This document shows positions 23,214-34,655 of a stretch of 64,000 nt of DNA, one piece after another. A program made the position numbers and the translations under genes. Within the stretch, counting starts at the first letter, position 1; every line of letters starts with the position of its first letter. The stretch spans positions 240,652,191-240,716,190 of the forward strand of contig NC_073745.1 in NCBI RefSeq assembly GCF_029784135.1. Reading direction: 5' to 3'. A model generated the notes under the pieces. That model saw only the letters and a list, made by a program, of their open reading frames with translations, made no database searches and was not told the DNA's origin. The stretch comes from Toxorhynchites rutilus septentrionalis. Its lineage: Eukaryota > Arthropoda > Insecta > Diptera > Culicidae.

Positions 23214-23532
23214 AGGCATCGTGCACACATTACGTAACGCAAAAAGGAGGAAGGAGAGTGGGGTCGAGGTTGCGTTACATACTGTGCGTTAGAGATAGGA
23301 ATTGCGTTACGCAAGGAAGGGAGGGGGAGGCGATCTGGCGTAGTGGTAACCTCCATACCTCTCACGCTGAGATCACGAGTTCAATTCTCACTCCCGACAT
23401 TCTTCCAAAAATGGAAGTAAAAGTGACGAACCAGCCAAAAGTGCTGAAAATCACTATAATACAGATAAAAAAAGGAAAGGAGGGGATCAAAACACTGGTT
23501 TTTAGCGTTACGTAATTTGGATACCTCGCCTT
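23214..23532. mobile_element. MITE with ATTACGTAACGC inverted ends, hosting a SINE
   Basis: The left end AGGCATCGTGCACACATTAC-GTAACGC mirrors the right end GCGTTACGTAATTTGGATAC-CTCGCCTT, and purine-rich GGAGG tracts follow. A SINE at 23327-23473 sits inside. Confidence 0.7.
23327..23473 (+). mobile_element. tRNA-derived SINE (family B), copy 1
   Basis: The head GGCGATCTGGCGTAGTGGTA (A box) and GAGTTCAATTCTC (B box) are followed by ACATTCTTCCAAAAATGGAA and a short A-rich tail. Flanks GGAAGGGAGGGG (23315-23326) and GGAAAGGAGGGG (23474-23485) are a target-site duplication with one mismatch. A second copy, inverted, is at 62874-63035. Confidence 0.85.
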
Positions 23533-23810
23533 ATTGATACATGCAATAAAATCTGTTTTTGTGAGCTTTTTTTATGCGCGAAATGACCTATGCAATATTT
23601 CAACTCAATCAGACATGATTTACGAAATGAATTAAACCGAAAAATCACCCAAGGTGAGAGTCCATAAAAAAGGGATTTAAAAAATAACGGAAAAGCAAAC
23701 GAACGCCAAAAAGTCAATTTTTGTCAAAAAAAAATTCGAGATAACAATAAATCTTGACGTTTTATACAATTTTAAGACATTTGTTAACCATTTTTGTTTT
23801 GAAAATCCCG

Positions 23811-24500
23811 ATTTCATGTACTTCATGTATACGATGGGATCGAACGAAGTGGAAAGAGTTGCAGCCGTCAAAGATCTAGGTCTCGTGCTCGACAACAAGC
23901 TTAAATTTACGGAGCATATTGCAACGGTTACCGCTAAGGCTTTTGCCGTTCTCGGATTCATAAGACGCCACACTCAAGAATTTAGAGATGACTATTGTCT
24001 CAAAGCGTTGTATGTGTCTCTCGTACGCAGTATATTGGAATACGGTGTTATTGTTTGGGCCCCATACCACGCTGTTCACATCACTCGCCTGGAACGTGTG
24101 CAGAAAAGTTTCATCCGATATGCTCTTCGACATAGCGGCGTCCCACATCTGACCTCATATGAAGAACGCTGCGCACTGATTCACTTACCGACACTGCAAA
24201 AACGACGTGAGTTTCTCCAGAGACTGCTGATTTTCGACCTTAATCAGCAATAATCTTTACTGTGGAGAACTTTTGGGCAAGCTTCGAATCAACGCTCCAG
24301 GTAGATCAACCAGACAATCTGTTTTCTTTCGGCAAGCTATGCATAGCACCCTATATGGACAAAATAACCCCTTGGATGTTTGTTGCCAACGTTTTAATGA
24401 AGTGTTTGATTTGTTTGAATTTGATATGACCAGAAATGTGTCTGTCAGGAATTTTTTTTTTGCTAAGACTGTATAGATAAATATATAAATATATACTCTC
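23811..24500 (+). mobile_element. 5'-truncated LINE, LOA/Loner-like
   Basis: Only the 3' end of the reverse-transcriptase open frame and a short A/T-rich tail (ATAAATATATAAATATATA) are present, as expected of incomplete reverse transcription. The upstream junction is in repeat DNA related to the MITE at 21864. Confidence 0.7.
23816..24474 (+). pseudogene. Non-LTR reverse transcriptase C-terminus
   Basis: Recognisable conserved blocks include VAAVKDLGLVLDNKLKFTEH, AKAFAVLGFIRRHTQEF, ALYVSLVRSILEYGVIVWAP and LERVQKSFIRYALR. This is the thumb and linker region after the catalytic core in jockey/LOA-type LINEs. A one-base frameshift at about 24250 (after LLIFDL) separates it from the last part (LGKLRINAPGRSTRQ, FNEVFDLFEFD). 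The catalytic YADD box is absent because of 5' truncation. Confidence 0.8.
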
Positions 24501-24639
24501 CCCTTAGATGATTTTGGGTTTTCGAAAAACTCAAACTCAAAAAATAAGTAAATTTTTGACAAAATAAAATTTTTCTGGATTTTTTTCAAATTCTGTAGCA
24601 AAAACTATTTTTCAAAGCTACTGGTGAAGTTTAGTACAA

Positions 24640-24690
24640 TTTTTTTTGTTCGGTCCCTCTCCCTCGCACAAAAACAGGTTTGCCTGTAGC
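24640..24690. repeat. Dispersed word CCTCGCACAAAAACAGGTTT, copy 1
   Basis: The same 20-base core with similar flanks (GGTCCCTCTC here, AGTCCCTATC there) recurs at about 54640-54690. It is a fragment of a dispersed family of unknown type. Confidence 0.5.
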
Positions 24691-24942
24691 TGCTATCCGT
24701 TAATGCAAGCTCAATTAAAAAGCGGTCTAGTTAAAGAATACTCAGTTAGCGAACGACTACTGTTGTAATATTAGGGGCACCGGTAAGTTTCTTCGGTTTT
24801 ACCACAGATGGCGTAACTTGATTATTATTCCAGTGAATCAAATTTCCAGACATTCGTTGGAAAGCTACTGTCATTGCGCGTCTTTTTCAGTACATGTCAA
24901 AAAGTTGAAGCGTAAACAACATAGTTTTTTGCCACTTCGAAT

Positions 24943-26190
24943 ATGTCGAATTTCGTGGCAACGTGAATGTTTTTGCGGGGAGTGTTACTTCATTACTTCA
25001 AAATGAAGGAAAAAGCTGCAGAAAGTCATCGCATTTTGGTGGAAGTTTAAGGGGACCATGCTGAACGAAAGTGTCAGACATAGTTTTCACGGTTTTTTTT
25101 TTTTTATCTTCGCTTATTTTTCGTCGGCCTATTTCCGCCACTTTAGTGCCAATCACCGACATCAGGGAGGCGACTCCACCTGTTCCTACCTATCAGACTC
25201 AACAACTCATGAGCCGGGCCAACTTCTTTTACTTCCGCTCCGAAGGAAGACGTAACCAGAGATTTTTCGCCTCAGAAAATCCCAACGACGCCAGCTGGGA
25301 TTGAACCCAGGCCGATCGGATTGTGAGGCTGTTACGCTAACCATACAACCACTGGCGCCGTCCTAACTGAAGTTTTCACGGTTTAAAAGTGGTAATTTTG
25401 ACTTGGAAGACGAAGAACGTTCCGGACCGCCAAAAATGTTTGAAGATGAAGAATTGGAGTCGTTACTCGATCAAGATCCATCACAAACGCAACAAGAACT
25501 TCCGAAAGATAGGACCTTGGGTGCCGTATGAATTGAAGCCACGAGACGTCGAACGTCGTTTTTTCACGTGTGAACAACTGCTCCAACGGCATAAAAGAAA
25601 GAAGTTTTTTGCATCGAATCGTTGCTGGCGATGAAAAGTGGGTCCATTACGACAATCCTAAACGTCAGACAACGTATGGATACTCCGATCATGCATCAAC
25701 ATCGACGACCGCGCGGAATATCCACGGTCAGAAGGTTATGCTGTCTATTTGGTGGGACCAGCTGGGTGTGGTGTACTATGAGCTGCTAAAACCGAATGAA
25801 ACCATTACGGGGGACCTCTACCGACGACAATTGATGCGTTTGAGCCGTGCACTGAAAGAAAAACGGCCACAATACGAGCAAAGACACGATCAAGTTATTT
25901 TGCAGCACGACAATGCACGGCCGCATGTCGCGAAACCTGTCAAAACAAGCTTGAAAACGCTGAAATGGGAGGTCCTATCCCACCCACCGTATTCTCCAGA
26001 CATTGCTCCGTCCGATTACTATCTTTTTCGATCAATGCAACATGGCCTGGTTGACCAGCACTTTTCCAATTTTGATGAAGTCAAAAATTGGATCGATTCG
26101 TGGTTAGCCGACAAATCGGCCGATTATTTCCGCAAAGGGATCTGTGAATTACCAGAAAGATGGGGAAAAGTTGTGTCTAGCGATACTTGA
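24943..26190 (+). pseudogene. Mariner transposase, mauritiana-like, frameshifted
   Basis: The start MSNFVAT is followed at once by a stop. The DNA-binding part is then broken (KSCRKSSHFGG, then the SINE, then FDLEDEERSGPPK). From about 25500 it reads well: WVPYELKPRDVERR, then after a shift IVAGDEKWVHYDNPK (first Asp). Next is MLSIWWDQLGVVYYELLKP, then VILQHDNARPHVAKPV (second Asp). PPYSPDIAPSDYYLFRSM carries the third Asp, 34 residues after the second, which is the mariner spacing. It ends LPERWGKVVSSD. The catalytic half is nearly intact, so inactivation is fairly recent. Confidence 0.9.
25096..25370 (-). mobile_element. tRNA-derived SINE (family C) inside the mariner
   Basis: On the minus strand the head has TGGTTGTATGGTTAGCGTAA (A box) and GGGTTCAATCCCAG (B box). 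A body with GGAACAGGTGGAGTCGCCTC follows, and the tail is a T-run on the plus strand at 25096-25105. A perfect 14-base duplication AGTTTTCACGGTTT lies at 25082-25095 and 25371-25384. The perfect duplication shows the SINE is younger than the mariner. Confidence 0.93.
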
Positions 26191-26274
26191 AATATTAAAT
26201 TTGTAACAATTTTTGCAGAATGAAGCATAAATTTTTGAAAAAAAACCATGAAACTTAACGGTACTCCTATTATT

Positions 26275-26360
26275 ATTTCAACAAATGGACCTGTCGATTG
26301 GTCGCCTCATTCATGCGATTTGACTCCATAGGATTTTTTCTAGTTATTTCTCGAACAGCG
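26275..26360 (+). pseudogene. Fragment of a DLTP-DFF mariner-like transposase
   Basis: A single frame reads GPVDWSPHSCDLTP, a stop, then DFF. This is the third-Asp motif of the same clade as the relic at 6107-6318. No TIRs were seen. The 1.2-kb mariner appears to have inserted at its edge. Confidence 0.5.
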
Positions 26361-28760
26361 GGGAATTTGATATTTTGAAACATTGCCAAAATGGTTCTCA
26401 AAGCAAAAGATCAGGAATGCAGCAAGCAAACCATAGAGCTAACGAGAAAAATTCTGTTCAACTTTAATTACATAATAGAGCCAAATATTGAAATTTTAGA
26501 AATTTATAATTTCTCATTCCCTAGTTGCTCAATTCATGACAATTCTATATTATAGAAAAATCGAGCGAAATGTTTTCGTTTTCCATATTTCAACCACACC
26601 ACGCTTACAGTCATAACGTTTTTTTCAATAAAATCATTTAATTCTTCCATACTGGGCAGTTGGATAATCCGTTTGTGAGATTTTTAGTTGCTGGATTGAA
26701 TGAATATGCGATGGTATGAAAATACACATAAATCTTCAGCTTGTTTTCCACATATTCTAGCAATGCTACAGTCCTGAGAACCATAAGTATAGATCATGCA
26801 TTTTAGAAAAGGTAACCTATTTGATACTCTATTAACAACAATGTTGCGCTCTTATTGCGTACTAAATATTCAATATCACGTATAAAGCCTAAATCACTAC
26901 TCACTTCTCGTTGTATGGAATGACCTGCATTATTTTCCTCTTTCTATTAGCTCTGTAAACGAGCTTATAGAGGTGCAACGAGTGATCCCTGTACAGCGGA
27001 ATTTTGACGGATTTTCCTGATACCGGTTCAACAAGAAAAAAAAACACCCCCACAATCACTACCGATTCCAGCAAGCTCGCCTAAACACTACACTACCGCT
27101 TAAAAGCAATCGAAATTGACTTTTTTTTTTATTATCGAAAATTATCGTAACCACAAAAATCATCACATCGAACAAAACACGAGAAGATGCCACCATCAAA
27201 CACGCCAAAATCCGAATCACCACAACTCCGAAAGGACCGCACGCCAGCAATTGCCAAGTGGGTGCTACCACTTCGTTGCAATATAAACGACTGAGATCGA
27301 GCAAAAGGCTGCCGGCAACAGCAACAGCTTGTCCTCCGCCACAACCACTCTGTTATCTGTACCGGCTTATTGATAGGACTAGAATAGAACGAATACATCA
27401 ACAGGAGCAGAACAGAATAATAAGGTGCCTGTGGAAACCCGAGATGGCTGAAATCGATGGTATTATTGCACAATTGCATTTGGCGAGGAAAATCGATACC
27501 TGTTTTGCTGATTATTGTTTATCTATTTGTGGAAACGTACTTCAACAAACTGCTGTTCACCGACTCCATCCTTCAACCACTCCTGGTTACATTCACACTC
27601 CCCGCAGGAGTCACCTTTTAGATACTCGCTTACACTTGGATAACACTGATATGAACTGATTTGGCGTAGAAGATCCGTTACAGTCTTTGAGTTTCCTCAT
27701 TCCTTTTCTTCCGCTCTCGGAACCAAAAACGATCAAGAATCTTTTCATCATATTGTCGCATTGTCCACTTCAAAACATAGGGTACTACCGCTTATTATGG
27801 CTTCTGTATATGTATTGCTTTCGCTGATCGCGAACATTCGTTTGCTCACTCTCCGCCCAGACGTATTCTGGATGCTGGGAGCAGTAGCGAACAGACTTCT
27901 AGATCAAACGGTCAAGACGTTTTGCGCTTATCTCAGACCAACAATACGTCGTAGACAACAGCGAATCCGATGCTAAGGGTGTCTGGCTAAACGAAGCGAT
28001 CTATCGCCTTCCTATATTCCGTAAACATTGCGTAGAATGTTGATCTCGACGACTTTTTGCCGCCCATTTGACGGGTCATTCGATTGATGATAATACGACC
28101 CATTTTGGGGCTGTTGTTACCATCCGCACGAATGCTGCTTTCGTTTGTTGTTGCATAATTCAATGCCGGCTTTTACGTGATGTTCTTTGCGTTGAATGCA
28201 TCTCATGGCGATTTTTTATTTTTGTTTTTATGTTTTCATGCGCACGATAAGCGCACTGTGAATGTTTACTTATGAGTGCAATGATCAGACAGTTACGATG
28301 GTCACAAAAAAGAATTGATTTGTTTGTGCGCCCCATACAGGCAAATCGTCATTCTATTTTTGATCGGTCGAGGATTTTCCTGGATTGTTGAAGTTGTTGA
28401 CACGCCATGAAATAAATGCGTCTATGTTTGCCTATCTCTTTGAAATGTTCTCCATTCAAAACACAAAAGCGTGAACTATGTCCCCAGTAGAAGAGAATGA
28501 GAAAGAACTGCAGCTACCTTTGTTATGATGCTATGAATTGATATTTTGCAATTACTACAATCGTAATTACAACTCGTTTTCTGAATATCATTTAACATTG
28601 GCGATTGCTAGCGATTTGGGACGTTAATTGTAGGTGAGAAATGTCCTCAGAACTTGACAGGATTTTATTTGATGTTTCCTTGCGATTCTGATGAACAAGA
28701 ATAAACATTTAAAGGCGTCAGTTAAGAGACACAACAATTGGGTCTAATTAAACTAATAAT
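26361..28760. other. No recognised gene or repeat; GC-richer at 26990-27660
   Basis: A 133-residue open frame at 27258-27659 is the longest here but has no motif, and the opposite strand is also open. The stretch around 27000-27360 is richer in C and has CAATATAAACGA near 27278. It could be regulatory or a non-coding exon. The rest shows nothing to report. Confidence 0.3.
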
Positions 28761-28862
28761 ACAGAACATACACCCTAAGTTTGTTGTTCCTAAGCAAACT
28801 TTATTCTTTATTCTCTATTCTTTATTATTTCTTTTTTCATATTCCTTCTCTAATTCCTTCTT

Positions 28863-29343
28863 TAATTTCTTCTTCTTCTTTCTTTCTTCTTTCTTCTTTC
28901 TTCTTTCTTCTTTCTTCTTTCTTCTTTCTTCTTTCTTCTTTCTTCTTTCTTCTTTCTTCTTTCTTCTTTCTTCTTTCTTCTTTCTTCTTTCTTCTTTCTT
29001 CTTTCTTCTTTCTTCTTTCTTCTTTCTTCTTTCTTCTTTCTTCTTTCTTCTTTCTTCTTTCTTCTTTCTTCTTTCTTCTTTCTTCTTTCTTCTTTCTTCT
29101 TTCTTCTTTCTTCTTTCTTCTTTCTTCTTTCTTCTTTCTTCTTTCTTCTTTCTTCTTTCTTCTTTCTTCTTTCTTCTTTCTTCTTTCTTCTTTCTTCTTT
29201 CTTCTTTCTTCTTTCTTCTTTCTTCTTTCTTCTTTCTTCTTTCTTCTTTCTTCTTTCTTCTTTCTTCTTTCTTCTTTCTTCTTTCTTCTTTCTTCTTTCT
29301 TTTTTCTTCTTTCTTCTTTCTTCTTTCTTCTTTCTTCTTTTTT
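28863..29343. repeat. Heptanucleotide satellite (TTTCTTC)n
   Basis: About 480 bases of nearly pure TTTCTTC units (about 65 or more), ending in a few imperfect units. All long open frames here (Phe/Leu/Ser on plus, Lys/Glu/Arg on minus) come from the repeat. Flanks carry inverted TACACCCTAAG (28770) and CTTAGGGTGTA (29417), so the array may lie inside a MITE. Confidence 0.97.
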
Positions 29344-29454
29344 CTTTCCAATAATTTTTCCCTTTTCCAGTCATAGGGCAGACCCTCATCATTATTTCTG
29401 GAAATTGACAGTTATCTTAGGGTGTAGTTAATTCCCTTTTTTGATAACAATTTG

Positions 29455-29935
29455 ACATTTGGACAATTCCAGTTTATCGAATCAGCGGTGAGTTTTCTCA
29501 CTTTTAATCCGGAAATATTGATAAAAAAAATTCTAATCAAGTCGAGTAAGACGGACACTGCATCGAAAGGAAAGACAAATTGACTATGTTCTCCTTCTTT
29601 ATCCTAACAGATGCGCAATAACTGCGTTTGCAAAAGCAACCGGCATTTATGGGCGAAACTTCGGATAAAAGAGGCTGTGAAGGATCCCGCATGAACACAG
29701 CTGCGTTGAATACCAACATTCCAAAAACAAAATGCATGCGGAATGCATGCTAGGACAACTTTCGACAGTTTTCAGTCAGCAGTAGGAACAAGAGCTAGTG
29801 CGCCGTCTCCTCGACCTAGATTCTATGGGAAGTCCATGAAGGAAGTCAAAAAATTGGCTTTCGAGCTGGCGGACTTTCGAACTGAGGCCCAAAAAACCAA
29901 CCAACGCTCAATAAACCAACTCAGATGGCGCAGAT
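29455..29935 (+). mobile_element. Pogo-like DNA transposon relic with an intron, copy 2
   Basis: The leader TCGAATCAGCG, a GTGAGT donor (29488) and a TATCCTAACAG acceptor (ends 29610) match copy 1 at 14815-14965. After the ATG the frame has MRNNCVCKSNRHLW and, in another frame, NTNIPKT, like the end of a Psq-type helix-turn-helix. Intron lengths are 123 here and 136 in copy 1, with shared words (ATATTGAT, TAATCAAGTCG). It is degenerate. Confidence 0.5.
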
Positions 29936-29998
29936 GACTTGGACACAAAAATCACAATTTGGGACTCCCCCTCCCCTTCCGTGGACAAGCGTGGGCAT
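29935..29998 (+). repeat. Partial CACGTGGACA-type MITE
   Basis: CTTGGACACAAAAATCACAA and CCTTCCGTGGACAAGCGTGG match the left arm at 20638 and the copy at 33281. Both ends are truncated. Confidence 0.6.
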
Positions 29999-29999
29999 T

Positions 30000-31320
30000 G
30001 ACTATTTTTAAAATTAGCTTCAAGCGGTTTATTTCTACAGTAGAGATCTTAATTTAGTGTATTGCACTAAAATAACAATTTTAAAAAATTTTAAAAAAAT
30101 TGAAGAAATAAATAGAGATGCACGAAGTTGCAGTATCAGCACCATAAACACCATTCACAATTTCAGCGGCCTGGCTTGCAGTTTCGCATTATTAAAAGAA
30201 AAACTACAAAATGTACCGAATTTTCTCTGTGTTGACCTCCATGGTTAACACCCTGTAACTCACAACAGAATAGAACAAACAAAAAACAGCTGAAGATTTT
30301 TTTTAGTGTGAAATGCCACCTTTACAACCAGTTATGTTTGAAATTGTATGATCGATATTACGTGAGATATTGATCACTAAAGCCAGCTATCGAGAAAAAA
30401 ATGGATAACTTTTTCCCCCAACCTAATATTAAACTTATAATATATATCAAAAAAATTAAAAAAAAGCGTAGAATTATTTATTACAAAAAAAAATAACATG
30501 TAGTTGTGTTTGAAAATTTGTATGAAAATAATTATCTTTTTGGTATTTTTATTCCGCAAACATAGTTATGATGTGCGTCTACAGTATTTATTTAATGTGA
30601 CTTTTTAAAAAAGTTGTGCCATGGCGTACACAATTCCAGCCCTTCTGGTTATCTGAAAAAAAAATCGAACAGATACTGAATCAGTAAAAGTGCCGCTATC
30701 GCATGAACCTCGGACAAGTCAAAAATATATTTTTTGACATAATGGCGGCCTTTTGAAGAAAAAAAAAATGCCAAAATTGAAAAAATATTATTTTTTATTG
30801 GTTCATGCAATAGAGAGATGTATGCAGATTGTACTCATATAAATTCGACATGAACTGGTTCAGTAGAACTTGAGATATCGTGTACGCCAGTTTGAAAAAA
30901 ACTAGTTTCGAGAAAACGCGTTTGAAGTTCATTGTTATGGCCGCACCAGGTTAGAAATCGCATCACTAAAATGACTCTAACTCGGAAAATCATGGGATTT
31001 TCGATAAGTTCTTCTAGGGTATATTCTTGAATGCCTAAACTACAGAAATACAAAGGAAAAAATTTTGATTGAGAATTTTTTTTTTGAGAATACTGTCCAA
31101 TAATGAAAATAATAGCTTATGCTTTCGTTTGAAAGAAAAAGCCTGCGAATAATAAGTTAAAATTACATGAAATAAGAAATTTCACATCTAACCTTAGGTG
31201 GATTAATTTAGGTTTAGGCTTAGAGCCCTCCATCCTCATTTGCTTGTTCGTCCCGGAATGTAAAATGAATGCATTTATGAATACCGTATATTCGCTAATT
31301 GAAGTGACTTTTAGTTCGCA
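30000..31320. other. No recognised gene
   Basis: AT-rich DNA with A- and T-runs. The short open frames have no motif. Confidence 0.3.
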
Positions 31321-31321
31321 G

Positions 31322-31650
31322 TAGGGTAAGTTGGGGTCATTTGGTCATACGGGGTGATTTGGATCACCCCTTTATCTCAAAAAGTACAGCTCAACTTGGA
31401 TTTTTCATAATATCATCTCTTTTTATTGTTGATCCGTATGTACGTAACGTAAAAAAAACTTCGGTAAAATTTAACAGGTGGAAAGAAACGGTAGCATGAA
31501 CACAACAAGCATTGTCAGAAAATGTAAGTTTTTCGATCGTGGTTTTAAGGTTTTTTCAGCCGATTAAACAAACTTTTCGTGTATCGTGCAATAAAGTTTC
31601 GTTCGCCTGCAGAAGAGGAACAATTTGGTGCAGCGATACTGTAAGTCGTT
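31322..31650 (+). mobile_element. GGGTAAGTTGG-family element, left part
   Basis: The start TAGGGTAAGTTGGGGTCATT is followed by CATACGGGGTGATTTGGA, then the block with GGTAGCATGAACACA, GGTTTTAAGGTTTT and GATTAAACAAAC. These match 8679-8760 and 10188-10450 in order, showing that those two pieces belong to one family. It is truncated at about 31650. Confidence 0.65.
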
Positions 31651-31672
31651 AATGGATAAATGAGTTAATGGC

Positions 31673-32232
31673 AGAGATGCCAACATTCCTGGTTTTTCAT
31701 GATTTCCCAGACTTTTTGGCACGCTCCCTGAAATCCTGACAAACACTCGATTTTGCCTGATTTCACTGAAACGATCCTGATTTTTGTACTTTTTACTTCA
31801 TTAGAATAAAAATCATCCGTAATAAATACACTGGGATTCCAGCCAACATTTTGCAGGTTCGAAATGAGGACTATCCTAATAGCTTACATAAAATAAGCTA
31901 TTTCGTCCGCACTTGTATTATGCTTACTCTTTGTTCGATTATTATCTATATATATATCGAAGCGATTCGCGTCATCAAATGTACATTGTCAACATCAATT
32001 AAATCTTGAAGTTGGCGTAAAACAAAGAATTTATATGCTGCGTGAAAGATGGCGAATAATTGTGAAATAAAACTGTGCATATCAAATTGAAAACAAAAAC
32101 AAAAATGTTGCTTTTTCTTTCCCAAAAATCAACACGAACTTTCCGGACAACCCAATATTAATTATCCTGATTCATCCTGATGTTTATTTTCATTTTTCCA
32201 GATTTTGGAAAATTTTAACTGGCAACCCTTGT
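31673..32232. mobile_element. Possible MITE with GCCAAC/GTTGCC ends
   Basis: GATGCCAACATTCCTGG on the left and AACTGGCAACCCTT on the right are roughly inverted, with GTTAATG nearby on both sides (a possible target duplication). The interior repeats ATCCTGA/TCCTGATT words. Weak ends, so tentative. Confidence 0.35.
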
Positions 32233-32269
32233 TCATGGGTTAATGTGTTAACGAGATATTTGACATCAT

Positions 32270-32700
32270 TTTTTTTTTTGCAAAACCCCGATTTCACGTG
32301 ATTTTTCGATTTTCAGAAAACTCAAATTTTGGCATCTACGCTAGTAAATGAAGTTCGAATGAGCTAATATTTTACATAGGGTATTTTATCGTGCAAATCA
32401 ACATTTCTCATGAAGTCCCGTATGAAAAATCGATATGACGATTTTCATTGGCACCCTAAACCATACGTTTTGCCTCGTAAAAAAACGAGTAAGTTCCAGA
32501 GTGTCGATTTTTGACAAAAAAAAATCGTGATGACTGTGGATCTCGACTTTTCATGCAATTTTAAGACATTTGGCATCAACAAATTTTTTAGAATACCTCG
32601 ATTTCTTTACTCCCCCCTTGAGTGATATTTTCGGTTTTCAAAAAACTCATACTTTGAACGCTGTGCGACACTAGTAAATGAAGTCCGATTGAGCTGATAT
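32270..32700. repeat. Diverged copy of the 21864-22492 MITE interior
   Basis: AGTAAATGAAGTTCGAATGA, then TTTTCATTGGCACCCTAAAC, then TTTGGCATCAACAAATTTTT and CTCCCCCCTTGAGTGA appear in the same order as in the MITE at 21864-22492. A second AGTAAATGAAGTCCGATTGA starts at about 32677, so the family can occur in tandem. Confidence 0.65.
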
Positions 32701-32811
32701 TTTACATAGGATAGTTTTCGTGGGGATCAACATTTTTAATCAAGTCCCGTTTGCATTCGGCCATTTTCATTGACACTCTGCTGAAGATATTGCAGATGAA
32801 GGACCAAAAGA

Positions 32812-33171
32812 TTGACAGATCTTTTACACAGACTTGTCAAACACTCATACATACAAATAGGAGAATATCTGAAAAAAGAGTTTGAATGTTCAGAAAAACA
32901 ACAAATCACGAAGGAACATATTGGATGTAGAATTGCAAGCAGTACAGTTAAAATACAGTTAAAATTCAAATATTTTGAACTCCACCTAAAGAACCTGAAA
33001 CTATTGAGAACCAGAGCAGAGGTTCCAAAGCCTCTAAGGAGGATGGATGTAACAGCTGTTATCCATGGTTATTATGGAAAGAAAGAAATGGATAAACTCC
33101 AAATAACATCACTAACCACAGTGAATCCTAATTCTTACCTCCCCCACTATCAACTGTCCCTTTCTTGGTAA
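32812..33171 (+). CDS. Unassigned 119-codon open frame, probably repeat-derived
   Basis: The frame starts MTDLLHRLVKHSYIQ and ends NPNSYLPHYQLSLSW. It is rich in Lys, Leu and Thr with no stop, and directly precedes GC-rich DNA with ACTGTAAGGACGTGGCAGGC (33170-33280), a word that looks like a dispersed retroelement 3' part. It may be the last part of a LINE open frame with its 3' UTR. No family motif was recognised and no function is proposed. Confidence 0.3.
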   Translation: MTDLLHRLVKHSYIQIGEYLKKEFECSEKQQITKEHIGCRIASSTVKIQLKFKYFELHLKNLKLLRTRAEVPKPLRRMDVTAVIHGYYGKKEMDKLQITSLTTVNPNSYLPHYQLSLSW

Positions 33172-33280
33172 ACGCAAGGGAACCACGGTATAGAAGCGAC
33201 CCTTCCGGCCTTCGGGCGGCGAATATCATACTAACATTCCTTCCCTTCCCCTGATGACTGTAAGGACGTGGCAGGCGTCG

Positions 33281-33376
33281 TTAGGGGCTGTCCACATACA
33301 ACGTGGACAGAAAAAGCATGATTTTAGTCTTCCCCCTCCCCCTTCGTGGACAAGCGTGGACATTCACTAGACCCCT
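33281..33376 (+). repeat. Partial CACGTGGACA-type MITE
   Basis: AGGGGCTGTCCACATACAAC is followed by GTGGACAGAAAAAGCATGAT and CCTTCGTGGACAAGCGTGGA, as in the left arm at 20638. The right end is missing. Confidence 0.65.
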
Positions 33377-33469
33377 CCCCTCAAGCACATTTTTTGCACC
33401 GAAAAACACTGAGAAAATGGCACGAGCTTTGCAATCTTAAATTCAAAAAACAAATGAAGGGAGGGTGGT

Positions 33470-33665
33470 TTGAGAAATGTCGAGACACAAGCTGTATTGA
33501 ACCGTAATGCGAAGTAAAATCTGGAAGCAAAGGAACGCCCAAGGATGCTCTACAAGAATTTGCTGATGAAATACGGTTGCGTCGTCATGGATGATGAAAC
33601 GTAATGCAAGGCTGTTGTTTCCGAAGGAACTACAGGACAACAAATTTAATACATACCTCGTTAGA
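33470..33665 (+). pseudogene. DD37E transposase relic around the first Asp
   Basis: The frame reads ERPRMLYKNLLMKYGCVVMDDET, then a stop where Tyr is expected, then CKA and GTTGQQI. This is the first catalytic block (M-D-D-E-T-Y) seen in copies 1 and 2. Nothing else of the gene was found, and no TIRs. Confidence 0.65.
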
Positions 33666-34655
33666 TCTGCAAAGTGCTCAGGAAAATAAAAAAAATGGTC
33701 ATATTAATGGCTGCAATTAAGAAATGAACCTTTCGTAACTCCTAACTAACAATAACCCAGGATTCGTTTTAAAAAGGAGTTCCTTCTGAAGATGTTGACT
33801 ATTTCTGGCTTGGGTTTACATGCTTTTTTGACCCGTCTTGGCAATCTGTCACTATTAAGATATGGACAAACTATAAGAATATTTTGCTATTACCAAGCGT
33901 CATTCGGTGTGTTCTTTGTGTAATTTTGCTGGTTCACGGCGAGCAACCACGAAGTGTACAGTCTACTAAAGCTCAAGCTCAAGTTAAAATTCAAAAATTT
34001 TCATTGGACTGCAGATTACATAACACAATGGGGACTAAAAATGTAATTATTTATGAATTAAACATGAATTACATTATTGAAATAAAATAAAAATTACAGC
34101 TTAAAAGCAACTCAAAATAACCTCAAAACGAATTTGCTAAACGGTGGTCCAAAGCTATTTCAAATGTGCCAACAATAACATTATTGTCTTGATCAACCTT
34201 CTTAATTAAAGTGACCAGATGGTCAGAGGTCTAACGCGGAACACAAAAAAACAAAACGTTATGCATATACGTTATGTGAACATAAACCATAGTTTAGCGA
34301 GTCTAAACTGATCTGTATTATTTCTTTCTAAATATCGGCACTAATTTGTGATTTTTCAGTGGTTTAGATTTCATTCACGCCTGAAAATCACTCGCCCAAT
34401 CAGAGCATTTACGCCTGGCAAGCACGATTCAAATTTTACAATTTTCTTCAACTTACCGAATTAAATGCTTGAAAATTCCAATCCATTTTTCATCGATTTT
34501 AGTGTTAACGTATGCATTTCAAAAAATGGACTAATTTTGGATGGCGATGAAAGAAAATTTAATGGAGCAAATTTTTCTTAAATCTTACGTTTATTATGCC
34601 TGCAACAAAAATGATTAAAGACTGTTTTATTGCAGCAGCAACACCGTAAAGCAAC

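Larger units (their letters stand above)
24771..26270 (+). mobile_element. Mariner (DD34D), split by a SINE
   Basis: The element is bounded by TA, with inverted ends of about 30 bases: left TTAGGGGCACCGGTAAGTTT, right the inverse of ATAGGAGTACCGTTAAGTTT. Without the 289-base SINE plus duplication it would be about 1.21 kb, the usual mariner size. It sits directly beside an older DLTP-type transposase relic (26275-26360). Confidence 0.9.

Noticed and set aside
27258..27659. 133-codon protein gene
   Set aside because: No family motif, opposite strand equally open, no start context or splice evidence.
28738..29431. Open frames of 176-216 codons (poly Phe/Leu/Ser or Lys/Glu/Arg)
   Set aside because: Produced entirely by the TTTCTTC heptamer array, which has no stop in several frames.
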